A stretch of DNA of 64,000 nt from the NCBI GenBank assembly GCA_933228915.1, contig OW121840.1:31827648-31891647 (forward strand), in the 5' to 3' direction. The translations under genes and the position numbers were made by a program. The stretch is from Telmatherina bonti (lineage: Eukaryota; Chordata; Actinopteri; Atheriniformes; Telmatherinidae). The notes under the pieces are model-generated. The model was not told where the DNA came from. It ran no database searches and saw only the letters and a list, made by a program, of their open reading frames with translations. Positions 1 through 11,692 of the stretch are shown here, piece by piece (the first letter of the stretch is position 1; each line of letters begins with the position of its first letter).

Positions 1-726
1 CAAAGACCAGAAAATAGAGGCACAGGGTTCTTCCTGTTCTAGAAAAGAGAAGAACACTTGGGGAGTTGAATTGTTCAGTCCAGGATGTGAAGCTGGACCA
101 CCGCAGGATGGACTTTAGTTTGTCTGTGGGACGATTTGAGGATCGGCTGCAGAAACTGGCTGCTTTAAAAGCTGCTTTAAAGTGGAGAGAATATCAGCTT
201 CAGCCTCCCTGTCCCACCCCTCTACCCCCAGTAATGCTGGACACAATGGCCACACTGGTCTGGTGTGACACCAACATGGATATTTTAGCTTCATACTGTA
301 TGTTGTGATATGAAACATTAAGGAAATGTCAGAATCATTGTGATTGGAGGCTGTACAGTGGGGATTTGTCTGTCTAAGCATGTGTACTTGCAGACTTCAC
401 AGTTCACAGTGGAGGTGGGGCAGAAGCTTGTGGACCCCATAATCACACTGAGTGGCCCCAAAGTCCAGGCATTAATCATTATAAGCAGCCATGACAGCAA
501 AATCAAAAAGTTGGCCCTATCGCTCTGCTTGTTCCCTGGCTCACCCCAACGGACCCCAGATGCTCCTGCTTAGTCGTCAGAAAGATGGGGGTGGGGGGAG
601 GTAGGCGTCATCCAGCAGCAGTTTCTGGGAACTGGGAGCATCATTCATCTTTGTCAACTATACATGTAGCAGCGGCTAAGCCATCATTAAATGATGAAGC
701 ATACTGCCATGCTTGACCACACATAT

Positions 727-764
<38 letters not shown>

Positions 765-2039
765 TCTCAACCCCCACAGACACACACAGTTCATGTATAC
801 ATGGTGTAAGTGTAAATCGCTACACACACTCTCACACAGCAGATACACTGACTGAATCCTTAAAGATGGAGACAACTTGTTTTTTTTTTCACAGTTTCTA
901 TCAAACATATTTACACAGCTGAAGTATTACTGTGCAGTATCATGGGAACACTGGCTTATATGTTATAGAAAACAAACAGAAAACTAATCAAACAGAGTGA
1001 TCAGTAATTACTGTGAGAGTCAGCTGTGCAAACGGGATGCTTTTACCGAGGCGCTACTTGTACATTTGCAGGTTTTATTCCAGAATATTTATGTCATTCT
1101 ATCTACCTGATGCAGAATACCAGCAGTGGGCCAATCAGGGAAGATGCCAGTAAAAATCAGCTGATGCAGTTTAAATGGAAACAGTTGTCAATTTATTTAC
1201 AAATAAAAGTGCCATTTATAGAAAAAAAATCTTCTTCTCTGTGTTTTTAGAGAATATATTTTGGTGTCATTACCAACTCAGAAACAGTACTGGTCTTTGT
1301 TTTAGATCCTTTAAATCTGAAAATGTGACGTTGTGGGACAAACGACAAAATGCCCAACAATAAAATAAGACAATGTTATCTTCTAGGATGTTGGACAACA
1401 TTGTTTCCAAATTTAATGAATGCTGAGAACAGGATATATGAAACCATGCTGGCTGACATTAAGCCAAACTCCAGACAGTTCTGTGATAAAAACCAAACCA
1501 TCTTTTTTTATTATTGTTTTATTTAAACCAGATAATACTAACAGTCATTTAATGTGTTCAGACACCTTTGTTTTCTTTTGCCAATTCTAACACCAAGAGT
1601 TTAGGTATCTGAGTACTGATTCAGCACCTCTTATTTTATTAAGAGGTGTTTTAAATATACCATTTAATTATTGATGTTTTTTATGTTTGTTTCTAACATT
1701 CAGTAATTCAAATACTTCATACTTTGTAGTTTTATACATTTCATGTTTAATGCTTTATAGGTTAAGCTATAAATCATATTTATATACGTAAAGCTTTATC
1801 AACACAGGAAAACACAGAACTTGACTTATAATTATTAAGTGACTGTTTTCCAGAGGAGACAGGGTCTGATCATCCAGAGAAAACATCGCAAAACTTTGTT
1901 ATTACGGTGGATTTCTTCACATCTGAAAAGAATATTTGCCAGCGTTTGTTGTTGCTCCAGTTCATTTCCATTTGCAGCAACAAACTCCTCGTACAGCAAC
2001 CCAGATGCTTTATAACAGCAGGACTCAGTTTGGTCCTAT
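1..2039. other. Intergenic, no gene recognised
   Basis: Short open frames exist on both strands (for example 66-308 and 340-573, +), but none has a recognisable domain and several overlap one another antisense. The stretch at 340-570 reads smoothly without a stop yet matches no family I know. Apart from the (CA)n tract there is only AT-rich sequence, including a T-rich stretch near 1500-1800. Confidence 0.6.
727..762. repeat. (CA)n microsatellite
   Basis: An uninterrupted CA dinucleotide run of about 36 bp. The short frames on both strands across it are Thr-His or Cys-Val repeats caused by the run, not genes. Confidence 0.97.
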
Positions 2040-2150
2040 CAGGTCCACAGTCCTGCAGGTTTTCTGTGTATCCTTGTTAATAGGCTGTTAGATTCATTTA
2101 ATTTGATTCAGGTGTGCTGAAGAGGGAATACATTGAAAGCCAGCTGGACT
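2040..2150. mobile_element. Fragment of a hAT-type MITE
   Basis: The stretch holds the phrases cctgcaggttttctgtgtatcc and ttgattcaggtgtgctgaagagggaatacat in part, which resemble the interior of the palindromic elements at 16739 and 54448. Clear terminal inverted repeats and target duplications are not visible, so this is a worn partial copy. Confidence 0.4.
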
Positions 2151-2401
2151 GCAGATCTCATGGGGCCAGATTCAGTCCCAGTGCTTCATACGGTTGAGGG
2201 AGGTAACTTTGGCAGCATTCATGGTGCTTCTGGAGACTACTGGAGGCCCGTGTATGAGACATGTTGCTGTTTCGCTGATGGGATTTTCTAATCAGAAATA
2301 ATTCCAAATTGCTAACAACTGTCTTGACTAAATGGGAAAAGGTAATAAGAGAAATCAAATTAAGTCAATTGAAACGGTCCTGCACATGACAAAAAAACAA
2401 A

Positions 2402-2709
2402 AGTATATAGAATAAAGTTGTAGTATCAGGGCTGCATGGACAACCAGCAATTTCAGCCGGGTTCTGCCGGAGGTTTCCTTCCTGTTAAAAGGGAGTTTTT
2501 TCCTTCCCACTGTCGCCAGTGTGCTTGCTCAGGATGGGAGATTGAGTTGGACTCAACTCAATCTGTTGGTTTCCTTATATAGACTGTTATGAATTGGCTT
2601 TCATTATGTTTTCCCCTCTGCCTGTAAAGCGTCTTGAGATGGCATTGCCGTGATTTGACGCAATATAAATAAAGTTGAATTGAATTGAATTGAATTGAAT
2701 TGAATTGCT
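2402..2709 (+). mobile_element. Dispersed retroposon-like repeat with (TTGAA)n tail
   Basis: The sequence contains the phrase gggttctgccggaggtttcc, an A/T-rich block with aaataaag, and ends in about five TTGAA units near 2685-2706. The same family recurs in reverse orientation at 9585, 14537 and 44210. A polyadenylation-like hexamer followed by a short tandem tail is typical of the 3' end of a non-LTR retrotransposon or its SINE derivative. A small palindrome (attgagttg / caactcaat, loop 4) lies near 2553. No coding sequence is present. Confidence 0.75.
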
Positions 2710-3599
2710 TTATCTGTGATGTTTAAGCACAGAATCCAGCTTTAGGGCCCATTTATAAGCAGTGCAGAGGACAGATACACAGAAGGATGAACAGTTTTTG
2801 TCTGTCTCCTGAGTCAGTTATGCACGTAATTTGGTTTATTTTTAAGGAGCCTAAATATCTGTCACTTGACGTAGAAAACAGAGTAATACTACCCAAATTC
2901 ACACTGTCTGTGTTAAGTTGTATCGCTAACATGCATACGGTGGAAGGTACAAACCAAAGAATAAGAAGAGAAACAGTAAGACAATAATACAGAAACAGCC
3001 AAATACAGAGACGCAGAAGCTGAGGAGAACAGCAAAAGACTTTGCAGATTCATTCTTTTGCCTTTGGTAATTTTGGACGGTTCTTAACAAGTTTCAGTAT
3101 CAATCAATGTCAAGCATGACTCTGGACTCAGCACTGTCCACTAGTGGATGAACTGAGGTAACAACTATGGCATTATAAAAGGAGCATGGAGGTATGAGAA
3201 CAGCAATAAATGTCAACGTTTTAAACTGATGCGTCCATTTACGCATGTAAGAGAACAGAAATGGGCTTTTATATCGAGAATAGTCAGGACAAGGATGAAC
3301 ATCGGTCAAGCGTTTGAGCATTGGTGCCGACCATACACTGTATACAGAAGATGTAAGGAGACTCTGTAACATTCTCTGTAGGTGTCTGAAGAGCTGAATT
3401 GAAGTTCAGTCATCGGTTCCCACTGTCATGCCAAAGCTCCTGGAAAATACAAAAATGGGCAAGGAGGTAGAGCTGAATTAGCAAATGTTGTTCATGTCTT
3501 TAGTATTCCACAAATTTTAGAAAACAAACAAATAACATGAAGCTTGTCTTGTGTGCAAATACTGATGTAAACTGAAGAGATAAATATAAACTATGTTTA
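2710..3599. other. Intergenic with worn repeat fragment
   Basis: No gene is recognised. The blocks around 3119-3160 and 3375-3430 match, in part, sequence at 18290-18345 and 39840-39895 (shared phrases tccactagtggatgaact and tgtctgaagagctgaattga). They are therefore remains of a dispersed element rather than unique sequence. Confidence 0.5.
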
Positions 3600-3890
3600 G
3601 GTGAACTTCCACAACCTACTGCAGTTATTCTACATTGACCTGCAGCCGGAGCCGACTGAGACTGGCCGCCTGGGAGTGCTTTAGGACGGGAGAGGCTCCC
3701 GCTGCTCCTTCCTTACAGTAACTGCAGAACAATATGTGCCTTCAAGTCAGTCGCCACAACACCAGAAAAGTCTCTAATAACTCCAGTAAAGGGCGCTAGA
3801 TTTATCGCTTTCAACGAAAAAAAGTCGCCAAGGCGGTTTGGAAAGATATCAGATTTAACTAGAAAGTCGCCAAGTTGGCAACAGTGTCTG
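3600..3890 (-). mobile_element. hAT terminal fragment
   Basis: Read on the minus strand the segment starts cactgttgccaacttggcga and continues with repeated 'gcgactttt' and 'aaatctagcg' phrases. This is the terminal region of a common teleost hAT family, recalled from knowledge of such repeats and not checked. It lies directly next to the decayed hAT transposase that follows, in the opposite orientation, so the two may or may not be one element. Confidence 0.5.
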
Positions 3891-3899
3891 AATGAAAGC

Positions 3900-6560
3900 A
3901 AAGCGACTGTGGGAGGAGTTTACAGCACAGCGCTGCAACGCCAGAGACGCTCGATTAGCAGCTGAAGACCGTACAAAGGCAACTGCAAATAAAAAAAAAA
4001 AAATTGTTGAAAACCCAGATCATATTTGAGATTAAAATTTGAACAGAAAAGGGTTGACTTACTGCGAATCGTCCCACTCGTTGTATAGTTCCGCGTGTCT
4101 CGTGTTCGCCAAGCCTTCTGCCAGTGACACTCCTTTTGTTAAAGGTGCAATGCAATCATGGAAGCATTTTTACCAAAGAATTGAGGAACATGGAACAGGC
4201 AGGTCTCAGAGACATTTTTCTTAAAGGCTATCTGAGCTGAATTTGGAAACTTACTGGCAGAGAAGCAAATGTCTGCTCACCGAGAGCAAGTGAATAAAAT
4301 AAAATAATATATTGCCTATTTTCACTAATAGGCAAGTGATGGGACCTTTGGTCAATGCCATCAACGTCATTGGTAAGGGTGGTCTTAGCTACACAGGTAA
4401 TGAACATGAAACTGGTTATAGTCTTGAAAACGTGGCCTTGGGTCATGGAAATGTTTTGGAAATGACTGCTGCTGAGAAAATATTATATCTTTTTGCAAGA
4501 ACATATTAGCGATTACATCAAGAAGAGTAAAAATCTCAATGAAACTGGAAGTAATGGAAAGGGGTGTGGTGGAAATTATACACATAGCATTTATTTAAGT
4601 TCTTTTATGTAGAACAAAATACATGTATTTATTCTGCATAGTTCAGAGTAGTTCAGAAAGCTGGCTTTAGTAGGTTCATGCATAAAACTCAATGTTCAGT
4701 TTAAGGCTTGTTTCAGCTTCAAGCAGTTGTTTTGACTAGTGCTGCCAGGCAAAGGTTCTTTGTGTACGCCTAAAGAACACTGTAACACCCTGAGTGAGAG
4801 GCACTCTCGCTTGCAACAACTGTGCATTGTCAATAAACTGGACAGAACACAGTAGATTCTAGATTTATTTTTCATCAGATAAATTCCACAACAGGGGGTG
4901 TCTTGTTACCCTACTGTAAGAACAGTGAAGCAGTCTTGTTGGTGAAATCAGGAGGACAGGGATGTTTTCAAGACACAAGATTGAACATCCAAGGACCAGT
5001 GTGCAGTAGGGGATTTCTAACTGGTAGTGTCCATGAGAGACCGATAGCCGTCATTAATTGTGAGGCTTCAACTGGTAAATACTTTATGGAACTGGTGATA
5101 AAAACTTTGGAATATAGATTTTCTGCATTGTTCACCGGAGTCACGCCCAAACAGATCCACATATAGTGTTATGCACGTGTTCTGAATCTGGTGTTAACAA
5201 ACGCTACTGACTATGCTGTGCCAAGAGCATCACTGCTCCCTTTAATAAACGATGTAGCAGTGGTCATTCGAGAGTCCTACTAACGCATGCATCTGTGGGA
5301 GGAAGTCGGTGAAGACATGGGGCGGCTGTAGCTCAGGAGGAAGAGCAGTCGTCCTTCAGCTGGTAAGTTGGGGGACACTGAACCCCAAACTGCCCCCCGA
5401 TGTGCCTATTGGGAATGTAAATGAGTGTGTGTGAATGGGTGAATGTGAGTGAGTGTAAAGCATTTTGAGTATGTATGACTAGAAAAGCGCTATAGAAGTA
5501 CAAGTCCATTTGACTTGCTCTGATAGGAAGCAAGTCCAGAAGTTCAGACAGTACATTTATCATGGGCGACTTGCTCTGATAGGAAAACCTGGCAAAGGAG
5601 CCAGTGACCTGACCAAACACTCTTCACTGACCTGGTGACCTTAAAAAGGATAGAGACTCTGTGAGAGTTAAAGTAAGAGAATATATGGAGGCACTTCTGA
5701 AACAATACTCACAACACAGATTTTTCTCAGAGAGCACCGTCTAAATATCTTGTAACTGCACAGCACATAGTGATGGCAACTAAAGACCACCTGAGAGAGT
5801 TTCCCTGGGGCTTTACTGGTGTTAGAGAGGAGCACTTGTGTTTGTGGAGGAAATGGCATTTTTGCAGGAGCTAAATGACTTTAATGTTGAAGTTAAGACT
5901 TCCTCCTAATCAAACAAGCAAGACAAACAAAAGTCATGCCAGGTATACAAGCACGAGTCTCTGTGCAGAGGGAGAATATAAAATCAAAGTCTATGAAGTC
6001 ATCATTGGCACCATCACAGACAGCATTTCCATGAAATAAGGTATCAGTGCTACAAAAAACAACTCGAGGAGTTTAGTAAATTCCTGCTGAAGTTTGATGA
6101 GTGTGCCACAGTTGAGACCTTTCAGTCAGAACTCACTAGCCTTGCAAATCAATGGGAGACACTGAAGATACCCCCTTTGGAGAGCTATGGAGTCAGGACA
6201 GTTGCTGAGCTCCCTCAGGACGATGAAGACACTGAGAAACCTGAACACGGCTTGGGGCTAAAGAGCAGAAGCTGTTCCTCTTGTAAAAACTGTCCAATAA
6301 TCTTCTGTGTCATCCTGTCTCATGACAATCAGCTCATTGGTCATTGGTCTAAGTTTTTACAGACCCTGTCTGTAGCCTCTGAAAGGATATTTTCTAGTTT
6401 GAAATTTGATTGAGGACCTCCATCAGCCAGGACCACCTGGAGGCATTTATGTTAATGTGAACAAGAAAAAGTTTCTCATGGAACTTGACAGTGATGGCCT
6501 TATTGACAAGGTTACATAGATCAGTGGATTAATGCACCACCAGCTGCATTTGTTTAATTG
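3900..6560 (+). pseudogene. Decayed ZMYM1-like hAT transposase
   Basis: Frame-broken fragments run in the order expected for a hAT transposase of the ZMYM1/DUF4371 type. A TTF-type zinc-finger block reads LTYCESSHSLYSSACLVFA near 4051-4110. A DUF4371-like block reads GYSLENVALGHGN near 4415. The core has VHERPIAVINCEASTGKYF near 5030-5085 and CYARVLNLVLTNAT near 5168. The C-terminal dimerisation motif reads LSVASERIFSSLKFD at 6366-6410 and is followed by a stop. A further DHLEAFMLM block follows in another frame near 6435. Stops and frameshifts occur throughout, so no protein can be made. A tRNA-like repeat interrupts the core at about 5320-5511. Full-length relatives are single-ORF transposases that bind terminal repeats and catalyse cut-and-paste transposition. 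Domesticated ZMYM genes are relatives, but the decay argues for a dead transposon. Confidence 0.85.
5320..5511 (+). mobile_element. tRNA-derived SINE-like insertion
   Basis: The head reads ggctgtagctcaggaggaag, which resembles a Pol III A box (TRGCTCAGNNGG). The 3' part reads agaaaagcgctatagaagta, a phrase I associate with a very common teleost repeat. It splits the hAT transposase frame between a block ending VGEDM and one resuming RLALIG. The B box is not clear. An 'acatgggg' to the left and 'tcatgggc' at 5560-5567 could be a diverged 8-bp target duplication, in which case the inserted unit would extend to about 5559. Confidence 0.6.
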
Positions 6561-9500
6561 AAAATACAGATTTTAACATTTTATTTTCTGTTTTGTTAGT
6601 GGTATGTATATTTATAAAGCTGAAATGCAACACATCCTTGACCTCCTGAACTAGAGATCCAAGTATAGTTGAGTTCTATATAAGTATATTTTACGTACAA
6701 AGCACTTTCTTTTCAATATCACTAGTTTAAATCTCACTTTAAATCTCACTTTAAAATCTCACTAATGTTTCTATGAGGGTAAGTGGAATTGATTTGTCTT
6801 ATTTTAACATTAAATTGTGTTTCTAAAGAACTTAAAAGGTACAGGGGATGGTCACAAACAAATATTCACATTACTATTCACACTGTTATAAAATTGTTTG
6901 TTTTACATCATGAAATATTTGGTGGGCTGTTCATGGCTGTTAGATGTAAATTTGAGTTTAATTTGGAATAGATTAATGAGCTTTTTACAGTTACTTCCCC
7001 ATGGATTTATGCTTGTGCACACACAAGTGTGAGCATGTATGTGTGATATATGAGTAGTGGTGTCCTGAGTGAGTGAATGTCTCCCTGTCTGACTTTTTGT
7101 CCCAGTCCTGTCCTGATTGGTTCTCTGTATTGCCAGGTACTCAGTGGTATTTGTACTTACTCTCAGTATGAATAAGTGTAGTTTACATCTCTGTCAGTTT
7201 GAGTTTGATACCAGAAGTTTCACTCTAAACTTTCTTCTGTATGAATCAGCCTCCAGTTTCTCCTCACCCAAGATATGGCCGTAATACACATGCACAACAT
7301 CTCCTAGTACTACTGGATTTACTACAAATACATTTATTTTACATATCATCATGTTCCTGAGTATATTGTGGTGTGTTGCCACATTGCAGTGGCTATCGGG
7401 TATTGGTCAAAGAATAGGGTTATGGGCATCCGCAGCCCACTATTGCACACAGGTCAGTATAGATCAGGGCTATTCAACTTGGTCCCATGAGGGCCACACC
7501 CCAGCAGGTTTTCCTGCATGTAACCCTGACCCAAATTAAATGGATCCAACAGCCAATGAAGTTCTGCACAGCCCATCATCAATATGAGTCAGGCATGTCA
7601 CTGCTGGGACATGTTGAAAACCTGAAGGACTGCGGTTCCCATGGGACCCAGTTGGAAAGCCCTGCTGTAGGTTTATAATTGCTATGATTCAAGCAGTCCA
7701 TTTGTATGTGAATTAGAAAGAATTAAAGTGCACCCCACACTGGTTTACAGGGAAGGAATGCCTTCCGTTTAACGTCCAGATATGTGGTAAGGGGTCAAAC
7801 TTTTCATCTTATATCCATGATGCTGAGCTTTTAAAGGCTTTAATCTCACTGCCTGAATTATGAATATGCTGACCGTTTGATCTGAAGTAGCAGAGAAATG
7901 AACTGCAGTCGCTGACCTGTGCCGTTAAACCAGAAGTAACAAGTAGTAATGAAATTCCATCACACACACACACAAATGCACACATACACACATATTCCAT
8001 TTCTGCTTACCATCTGCACAGTACAATTAAATTCATCCAGAATGCTCCATTAGAAACATTATATCCATAGAATGGAAGCAGGACAGACTGTATAAACACT
8101 GGGACCTTTATGGATTAACTATGTTGACATTTAAACATTAAAAAAAAAAAAAAAAAGTTCATTTCTGTCTTATTTTTTCACAACTCTGAACCTGTTATTA
8201 ATATCAAACTAACTGTGTTGTGTTGACACTGACAACATAATGGTGTTTCTGAGTAAGTGATCCTTACAGATGGTACAAATACCAGAGGTGGCAGGGATGG
8301 GTGGTGCTAATCCTCTCTCTGAGCACCTGGCTGTCTGTGATACAAAGCAAACGCACCTCCAGTCCGTTTCATCCATCTGACAAACCCCCAAAGTCTGGAT
8401 TAAACACCTTTGATAGCGAGCACTTCTCTGCCAGATCTTCACATCTCCCCCTGCTCTCTGCCATCTGCTTACAAAACTTTATCTCCATCACATCTGATCA
8501 ATCATCTCTTCTTTTTTTGTGTTTTTTTCCATGAGAAAATCCAGAGATAGATACTGATTTCTACTGAATGATGGGTGGACGGAAGGTTTATACGTGTGCT
8601 ACTGCTGGGAAAACAAATATTTAGTAGTTCTTTTCTATATTACACTTTCCTCCAGTCTTCAGTTCCACTACCAGAAGGTGGTGATGATAGTCAGGGAGAC
8701 TTGCAGCCGGCCATTTACCATTCGGAAATCCAACCCATTATGTTTGTTTTTTTTTCCAGCTTTTCACCTCTTAGAGTACATAAAGGCCACTACAACTGTG
8801 ACAATATATCAGTAAATTTAACTGGTGTTTTCAGTCAATATTCACCATCAAGAGTGGGCTAAGTAGAGGCCAAGGCGTTTCTAAAGATACAAGCAGAAAA
8901 ATGGTTCCACTGCAGGGAAACCACTCAGTCCAGTTCAGTCGAAACGTCTCTGGAAATGGGAGTGTTTTAAATTTTGAAATATAATTTCATAAACTGTAAT
9001 ATCATTTGCAAACTGTTCAGATTAAAGCTTATTTACCAAAAACCATAACTCAGCATTAATTCAAGCTTAGAATCTTTGGTTTATTCTTTATATTAATAAA
9101 CTTTTGGTAATCAGCATTTTGAAAAATCAAACTAGCATTTTATTAGTTACACTTTTAATACCTGAAAATCTGCTTTTGTCTTCCATACTGTCTCAGTGTT
9201 CTGCCCATCCAAATGTTTAACCACCAAAACTCCTGTGGGGGTAGATATCTTACCCTTCAGGTGATCTACAGAGGTTTTCCTGGTATTTTTATCCCGTCCG
9301 GGAGGGTTACATTCTGAACACAACATGAGTGAGACAACATTCAGGGACTCTAGATAGTAAATCCATAATTATCCATAATAACACCAATACTAACTCAGTT
9401 TTATTATAAACAATAAATAAATTAATAGAAGGCTTCACTGTCACAACTATGTTGCTAAGGGACTTCTATTCTGATTTGGAAATGATGATAAGATACTTTC

Positions 9501-9584
9501 TGCCAAACTTTACACCAATGAGAGAGCTTAAAATCATGGTAATGTCCAATCAGGAGCAGCTGAAGATTAACAAGTGAAATAATT
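6561..9584. other. Intergenic, no gene recognised
   Basis: AT-rich sequence with only short unrelated frames. It holds the hAT MITE at 7465-7664, a short (CA)n near 7960-7990 and an A-run near 8140-8157. No coding homology or RNA gene is seen. Confidence 0.6.
7465..7664. mobile_element. hAT-type MITE with 8-bp target duplication
   Basis: The ends are inverted: cagggctattcaacttggtc at the left and, in reverse complement, cagggctttccaactgggtc at the right. The flanks gtatagat (7457-7464) and ctgtaggt (7665-7672) match at 5 of 8 positions and share a central TA. This nnnTAnnn pattern is that of Buster-type hAT elements. There is no coding sequence, so it must have been moved by another element's transposase. 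Related copies lie at 16739 and 54448. Confidence 0.75.
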
Positions 9585-9953
9585 CAATTCAATTTAACTT
9601 TATTTGTATAGCGCCACTTCACAACAATGTTGTCACAGGGCACTTTACACACACAAATCAACATCCACATCATTTCAAGCCAATTCATACATATCCTATA
9701 ATAGAAACCAACTGATTGCATCGAGTCTTGACTTGGATCCAATCCCCCATCCTGAGCTGCACGAGGCGACAGTGGGAAGGAAAAAACTCCCCTTTAACAG
9801 GAAGAAAACCTCCGGCAGAACCCGGCTCAGGGAGGGCAGCCATCTGCCTTAAATGGTTGAGGTGGAGAGGACAGGAAAGACAGATCAACATGTACAACTG
9901 CACTTATTCAGGGAGACCTGCAGAAAAAAGGAGAAATAAGTTAGAGATGGCAG
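9585..9953 (-). mobile_element. Dispersed retroposon-like repeat, reverse copy
   Basis: Begins with the complement of the (TTGAA)n tail (aattcaattcaatttaactt) and continues through tttatttgtatagcgccact and aaacctccggcagaacccgg. It is close to identical over long stretches to the copy at 14537-14893, pointing to fairly recent activity of the family. Its right end abuts the 5'-truncated LINE that starts near 9958. Confidence 0.8.
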
Positions 9954-9957
9954 CATT

Positions 9958-11152
9958 ACATCCAGGGGTCCTGGAGAGGAGGGTCTGTCGGATAGTTGAA
10001 TCTCGGATTGAGGAGGAACAGTGTGGTTTTCGTCCTGGTCGCGGAACAGTGGATCAGCTCTATACCCTCTTTAGGGTTCTGGAGGGGGCATGGGAGTTTG
10101 CCTTGTGGAATTTGCTTTGCGGACCTGGAGAAGTCGTTTGACCGTGTTCCCCAGGAACTCCTGTGGGGGGTACTCCGGGATTATGGGGTACCGGACCCCC
10201 TTGTACGAGCTGTCCAGTCCCTGTACGACAGGTGTCAGAGTTTGGTCCGCATTGCTGGTAGTAAGTTGGATTTGTTTCCAGTGAGGGTTGGACTCCGCCA
10301 AGGCTGCCCTTTATCACCGATTCTGTTCATAACTTATATGGACAGAATTTCTAGGTGCAGCCGAGGTGTTGAGGGGATCCGGCTCGGTGGCCTCAGGATT
10401 GGGTCTCTGCTTTTTATGGATTACATGGTCCATTTTGCTTCATCTGGTTGTGATCTTCAGCTCTCGCTTGAGCAATTCACAGCCAAGTGTGAAGCGGCTG
10501 GGATAAGAATCAGCACCTCCAAAACTGAGACCATGGTCCTCAGGATGGATTGCCCTTTCCGGAGTGAGGTCCTGTCCCCAATATCTTGGGGACTTGTGAG
10601 GGAAGGATGGAGGATGGATGGATCGGTGCGCCGTCTGCAGTAATGCGGACTCTGCGCCGGTCTGTCGTGGTGAAGAAGGAGCTGAGCCAGAAGGCGAAGC
10701 TCTTGATTACCAGTCGATCTACGTTCCTACCCTCACCTATGGTCATGAGCTGTGGGTCGTGAACGAAGGAACGAGATCTCGTATGCAAGCGGCTGAAATG
10801 GGTTTCCTCCGCAGGGTGGCCGGGCTCTCCCTTAGAGATAGGGTGAGGAGCTCGGTCATCCGGGAGGAGATCAGAGTAGAGCCGCTGCTCCTCCGCATCG
10901 AGAGGAACCAGTTGAGGTGGCTTGGGCATCTGGATGCCTCCCTGGTGAGGTGTTCCAGACACTTCCCTCTGGGAGGAGACCCCAGGGAAGAACCAGGACA
11001 CGCTGGAGGGATTATATCTCTCGGCTAGCCTGGGAATGCCTCGGGATCCCCCCGCAGAGTTGGCAAATGTGGCTGGGGAGAGGGAAGTCTGGGCTTCCCT
11101 GCTAAGGCTGCTGCCCCCGCAACCCGAGGCAGAAGATGGATGGATGGATGTG
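9958..11152 (+). pseudogene. RTE/Rex3-type LINE, 5'-truncated copy 1
   Basis: This is the 3' part of a non-LTR retrotransposon polyprotein: reverse transcriptase plus C-terminal region. Recognisable blocks are EEEQCGFRPGRGTVDQLYTL, VGLRQGCPLSPILFITYMD and, near the end, WEFALWN/GHELWVV segments. The catalytic LFADD motif seen in the copies at 37187 and 56821 reads LFMDYMVHFASSG here (about 10410-10450), so the two key aspartates are lost or shifted. The frame breaks near 10120, 10600-10640 and 10930. The 3' end runs into a short (GATG)n tail at 11134-11150, as described for Rex3-type elements. Endonuclease and N-terminal sequence are absent. Confidence 0.9.
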
Positions 11153-11300
11153 CCAGGGCACACTAGTGTGCCTTTAGAGATTGTTGGGTGTGCCATGGGG
11201 AATTATCCAGTGTCACCAAATTTCTCTACAAAACAGCTTTGTGTTCATCCAAAGAGACTCAGGTTTCAGTCTGACTGGGTCGAAATATAAATAAACATAA
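11153..11300. mobile_element. MITE-like segment with 16-bp palindrome
   Basis: Immediately after the LINE tail is the perfect palindrome ggcacactagtgtgcc (11157-11172). It is followed by gggtgtgccatggggaatta, a phrase I associate with a teleost palindromic DNA transposon. The other terminus is not evident, so the extent is approximate. Confidence 0.4.
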
Positions 11301-11574
11301 AATACCTTTTTCTTTGTTTTTATTTGATTCTTACTCAAGATAATTTGACAAGACCAAATCCATATTGTCATTTGTAATTAGGGGCTACAGAAATTCATTT
11401 TTCAACATTTTCAGTTTGTATTGTGTCTTGTGATCTTTTCAATGAAAGTAATTTACCTTGGCTCAAAAAATGTTAAAAAAACAAACAAAAAAAACCACTG
11501 CCATATGGGGCTCATACAGCAACATCATGTCTGCATGGAAACATCATGTCTGTGTGGAAACATCCTGTTCACAG
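11301..11574. other. Intergenic AT-rich
   Basis: No feature is seen beyond an A-rich tract near 11466-11493 and a short direct repeat of 'catcatgtctg' near 11523-11551. Confidence 0.5.
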
Positions 11575-11692
11575 AGTGTCTGCAGAGTATCTACAAAGTA
11601 TCTACAGAATATCTCCAGAATATCTACAGAGTATCTACAGAATATCTCCAGAATATCTGCAGAGTATCTACAGAGTATCTTCAGAGAAATGG
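11575..11692. repeat. 12-bp minisatellite
   Basis: About ten units of the form agtatctacaga, with g/a and t/c exchanges (aatatctccaga, agtatctgcaga). A unit divisible by three leaves all forward frames open and gives low-complexity EYLQSIYRIS-like translations. There is no reason to regard this as coding. Confidence 0.9.

Noticed and set aside
5320..5400. Functional tRNA gene
   Set aside because: Only the A-box-like head is recognisable; no complete cloverleaf or clear B box, and the body matches a dispersed repeat.
9716..10141. 141-codon ORF
   Set aside because: It fuses a dispersed-repeat frame with the start of LINE copy 1; it is a chance joint.
10540..11196. 218-codon minus-strand ORF
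   Set aside because: Antisense to LINE copy 1; similar antisense frames occur over copies 2 and 3.
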